Assembly: GCA_030609125.1 (NCBI GenBank)
Contig: JAUWCW010000065.1
Span: forward strand, 1 to 8,964
Length of the DNA stretch: 8,964 nucleotides
From: JAUWCW01 sp030609125 [NCBI: Candidatus Rokuibacteriota bacterium]
GTDB taxonomy: Bacteria > JAUVQV01
Direction of reading: 5' to 3'
The notes under the pieces are model-generated. The model searched no databases. It was not told the DNA's origin and was given only the letters and a program-made list of their open reading frames with translations. A program made the translations under genes and the position numbers. Shown in pieces: positions 7,684-8,964 of the stretch (positions are counted from its first letter, which is position 1; each line of letters starts with the position of its first letter).

Positions 7684-8723
7684 CCAACAGGTTCAACCGA
7701 CTCGGCAACCTTCAGCAGCTCGTCCCTGGAGAGCTCGCCGAGGATGGTCAGGTACGACCCGGGGGACTCCCAGCTGAGAGCCGACACCAGTCCCAGCCGG
7801 TACAGGCTGGCCGGACGTTCCCCGACCTGGACCGACAGGCCGCCCGCGGCGGCCCCGAACGGCCTGAACCGGGAACTCTCGAAAAGGGTGAGAAGGCTCA
7901 GGCCGTCACTGTAGAGGACTTTTACCTCCCTGTAGTCTCTCAAGCGCCGGGCCCGGATGCACTTCTGCACGAAACCGCCGGGCAGGTACCGCGGAAGAAC
8001 CAGGGGAAGTCCGGCAATCTCCTGCGCCTCCGCGGGGGTGTAGCACTTTTCTTCCCCCGCCTCCACAACCCTCACCCCCGAGGGGATCGGCATGGTGAAG
8101 CTGGCGGGGTTCACCGTCGGCCGATAATCAATGTCCTCGAAGACCGAGAGCCAGAAAAGCTTCTCGTCCGGGCTGTAGATCTCGGTCTTCAGGATGAGCC
8201 CCGTCTCCACGTCGACCCACACCTTCCTCACGGGCCGGCTCCCCTTCTGCTTGGGGTGAAAGGCGTACAGGTGCGTCCTTCGGCCCGCCACCGCTTCCGC
8301 TGGAGAAGACTCAAGATCGTAACTGAGAAGGGTCTGCTTCAGGCTCTCCCGGCGCAGGGAGTCATACCCGCCCTCTCCGGGAAGCTTGCGCTTTACCACC
8401 AGGTTCTTCGCGGGGTGAAACTGGTAAAAGTAGTTGTCGTCGATGACGACGATGCTCCGCGAACCCTGATACTCGCGCCGCTCCTTGCCTCCCAGCTGGT
8501 GAACCACGGTGAGCCTCGTGACCTGGGGGGTGAGGCGCGAAAAATCGATGACCATCTGGCGGCCGCGGTAATTCGTTTCGGTGGCGGTCACACCGATGCG
8601 GGTGAGAAGCTCCTTCCCGTCGGCGCCCTCCGAGGAGTGGGGCGCTCCAAGAAGACCTGTCCCCAGCACCAGGGTGAAGATGCCGCACCGGAGGGCACGG
8701 TACCGATGGGTCGCCTTACTCAC
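7665..8723 (-). CDS. rseB: RseB/MucB-like periplasmic regulator of an ECF anti-sigma factor
   Basis: 352 residues from GTG 8723. That codon overlaps the end of the anti-sigma gene by 8 nt and has GGAAGG (8733-8728) just upstream; an ATG at 8807 would overlap far more and gives an unlike-family N-terminus. A signal peptide is visible: basic THRYRALR, a hydrophobic core (about 12-26), then mature sequence from about Gly33. Residues about 38-215 look like the LolA-like lipid-binding fold of RseB, including ETNYRGRQMVIDF, YQFHPAKNLVVKRK, WVDVETGLILKTEIY and FEDIDYRPTVNPASF. Residues about 225-347 form the smaller C-terminal domain, ending in LTILGELSRDELLKVAESVEPV. In known systems RseB binds the periplasmic tail of RseA, shields it from proteolysis, and releases it when lipid or lipopolysaccharide signals appear. 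Cys227 and Cys255 are the only mature cysteines and could pair. Family assignment rests on fold-level resemblance plus gene order. Confidence 0.8.
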   Translation of the reverse strand: MSKATHRYRALRCGIFTLVLGTGLLGAPHSSEGADGKELLTRIGVTATETNYRGRQMVIDFSRLTPQVTRLTVVHQLGGKERREYQGSRSIVVIDDNYFYQFHPAKNLVVKRKLPGEGGYDSLRRESLKQTLLSYDLESSPAEAVAGRRTHLYAFHPKQKGSRPVRKVWVDVETGLILKTEIYSPDEKLFWLSVFEDIDYRPTVNPASFTMPIPSGVRVVEAGEEKCYTPAEAQEIAGLPLVLPRYLPGGFVQKCIRARRLRDYREVKVLYSDGLSLLTLFESSRFRPFGAAAGGLSVQVGERPASLYRLGLVSALSWESPGSYLTILGELSRDELLKVAESVEPVGEGPRP

Positions 8724-8964
8724 CGGTCCTTCCCGGCAATTCGAAACTCGCCAGCTCAACTCCTGGCGGCAGTCCGAGGAAGGTGGTGTCCATGGTCTGC
8801 AGGGCATACTCCCTGAAGTACGACGCCATGCTCCCCTCCTCGCTTTCCTGCGAGACGGCGAAGGAGGCCACGACGGTGGGCCCCTCTTCCGGTGTCGCCA
8901 GACGGTACGACGACCACCCGGCGGACAGCAGCACCACGGCGGCGGCGGCGGCCCCCATGAAGTG
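8716..8964 (-). CDS. rseA: Membrane anti-sigma factor (RseA/MucA-like), C-terminal part
   Basis: The gene enters from the right edge; 82 codons are visible, with HF preceding the first internal Met. A single transmembrane helix is evident (FMGAAAAAVVLLSAGWSSYRL). It is followed by a periplasmic tail of about 60 residues containing ATPEEGPTVVASF, a Met-Ala-Ser-Tyr-Phe-Arg-Glu-Tyr-Ala segment and GVELASFELPGRTGE. The cytoplasmic sigma-binding domain is off the window, so the type (RseA fold or zinc-binding ZAS domain) cannot be judged. Such proteins hold an ECF sigma factor at the inner membrane until stress proteases cut them. The stop overlaps the rseB GTG by 8 nt, which implies coupled translation and balanced amounts of the two partners. 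The call rests largely on the single-helix topology and on the rseB and htrA genes that follow. The ECF sigma gene is expected immediately beyond the window. Confidence 0.72.
   Translation of the reverse strand, partial: HFMGAAAAAVVLLSAGWSSYRLATPEEGPTVVASFAVSQESEEGSMASYFREYALQTMDTTFLGLPPGVELASFELPGRTGE

Noticed and set aside
6984-8816. 610-codon plus-strand open frame opposite htrA and rseB
   Set aside because: It spans two well-supported minus-strand genes and their junction, shows no domain or membrane pattern, and is explained as a GC-rich shadow frame.
8937-8952. GCC/GGC triplet run near the right edge
   Set aside because: It encodes the alanine-rich transmembrane helix of the anti-sigma factor; it is not a separate repeat element.

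Overview
The window is a compact, GC-rich stretch of bacterial chromosome carrying nine genes, two of them cut by the window edges. The gene content suggests a Gram-negative bacterium. It makes tetrapyrroles from glutamyl-tRNA, matures c-type cytochromes by System II, and has an RseA/RseB/HtrA envelope-stress module. A ccsB-hemA-hemC-hemD order with a ResC/CcsA-type protein fits the former Deltaproteobacteria (Desulfobacterota, for example Desulfuromonadia). That placement is an inference from gene order and protein style, not a demonstrated identity.

Left block (1-3330, minus strand): a heme and cytochrome c operon, ccsB - hemA - hemC - hemD (partial). A good sigma70-type promoter lies upstream of ccsB. 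Genes are separated by 2 nt, overlap by 23 nt, or are separated by 8 nt, so translational coupling is likely. hemA and hemC supply successive early tetrapyrrole steps, hemD closes the ring, and ccsB belongs to the machinery that attaches heme to c-type apocytochromes.

Middle block: a divergent, single plus-strand CDP-alcohol phosphatidyltransferase (3440-4009) runs tail to tail into dnaK (4014-5912, minus) with only 4 bp between the stop codons. dnaK has its own promoter in an AT-rich 198-bp gap. It is not flanked by grpE, dnaJ or hrcA, and no CIRCE operator is visible.

Right block (6111-8964, minus strand): anti-sigma factor (partial, RseA/MucA-like) - rseB/mucB-like - htrA (DegP/MucD-like), ending in a strong intrinsic terminator. 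This matches the known rpoE/algU-rseA-rseB-mucD arrangement. The sigma factor gene would lie beyond the right edge.

No gap between genes exceeds 300 bases; the two largest are 3201-3439 and 5913-6110. No tRNA, rRNA, CRISPR array, insertion sequence, prophage gene or attachment site was seen. Most of the window is recognisable housekeeping and stress-response content, and I did not find a convincing new system. The points most worth following are the isolated dnaK with palindromes upstream of its promoter, the HemD that appears to lack a fused CobA domain, and the sigmaE-type module placed next to dnaK.
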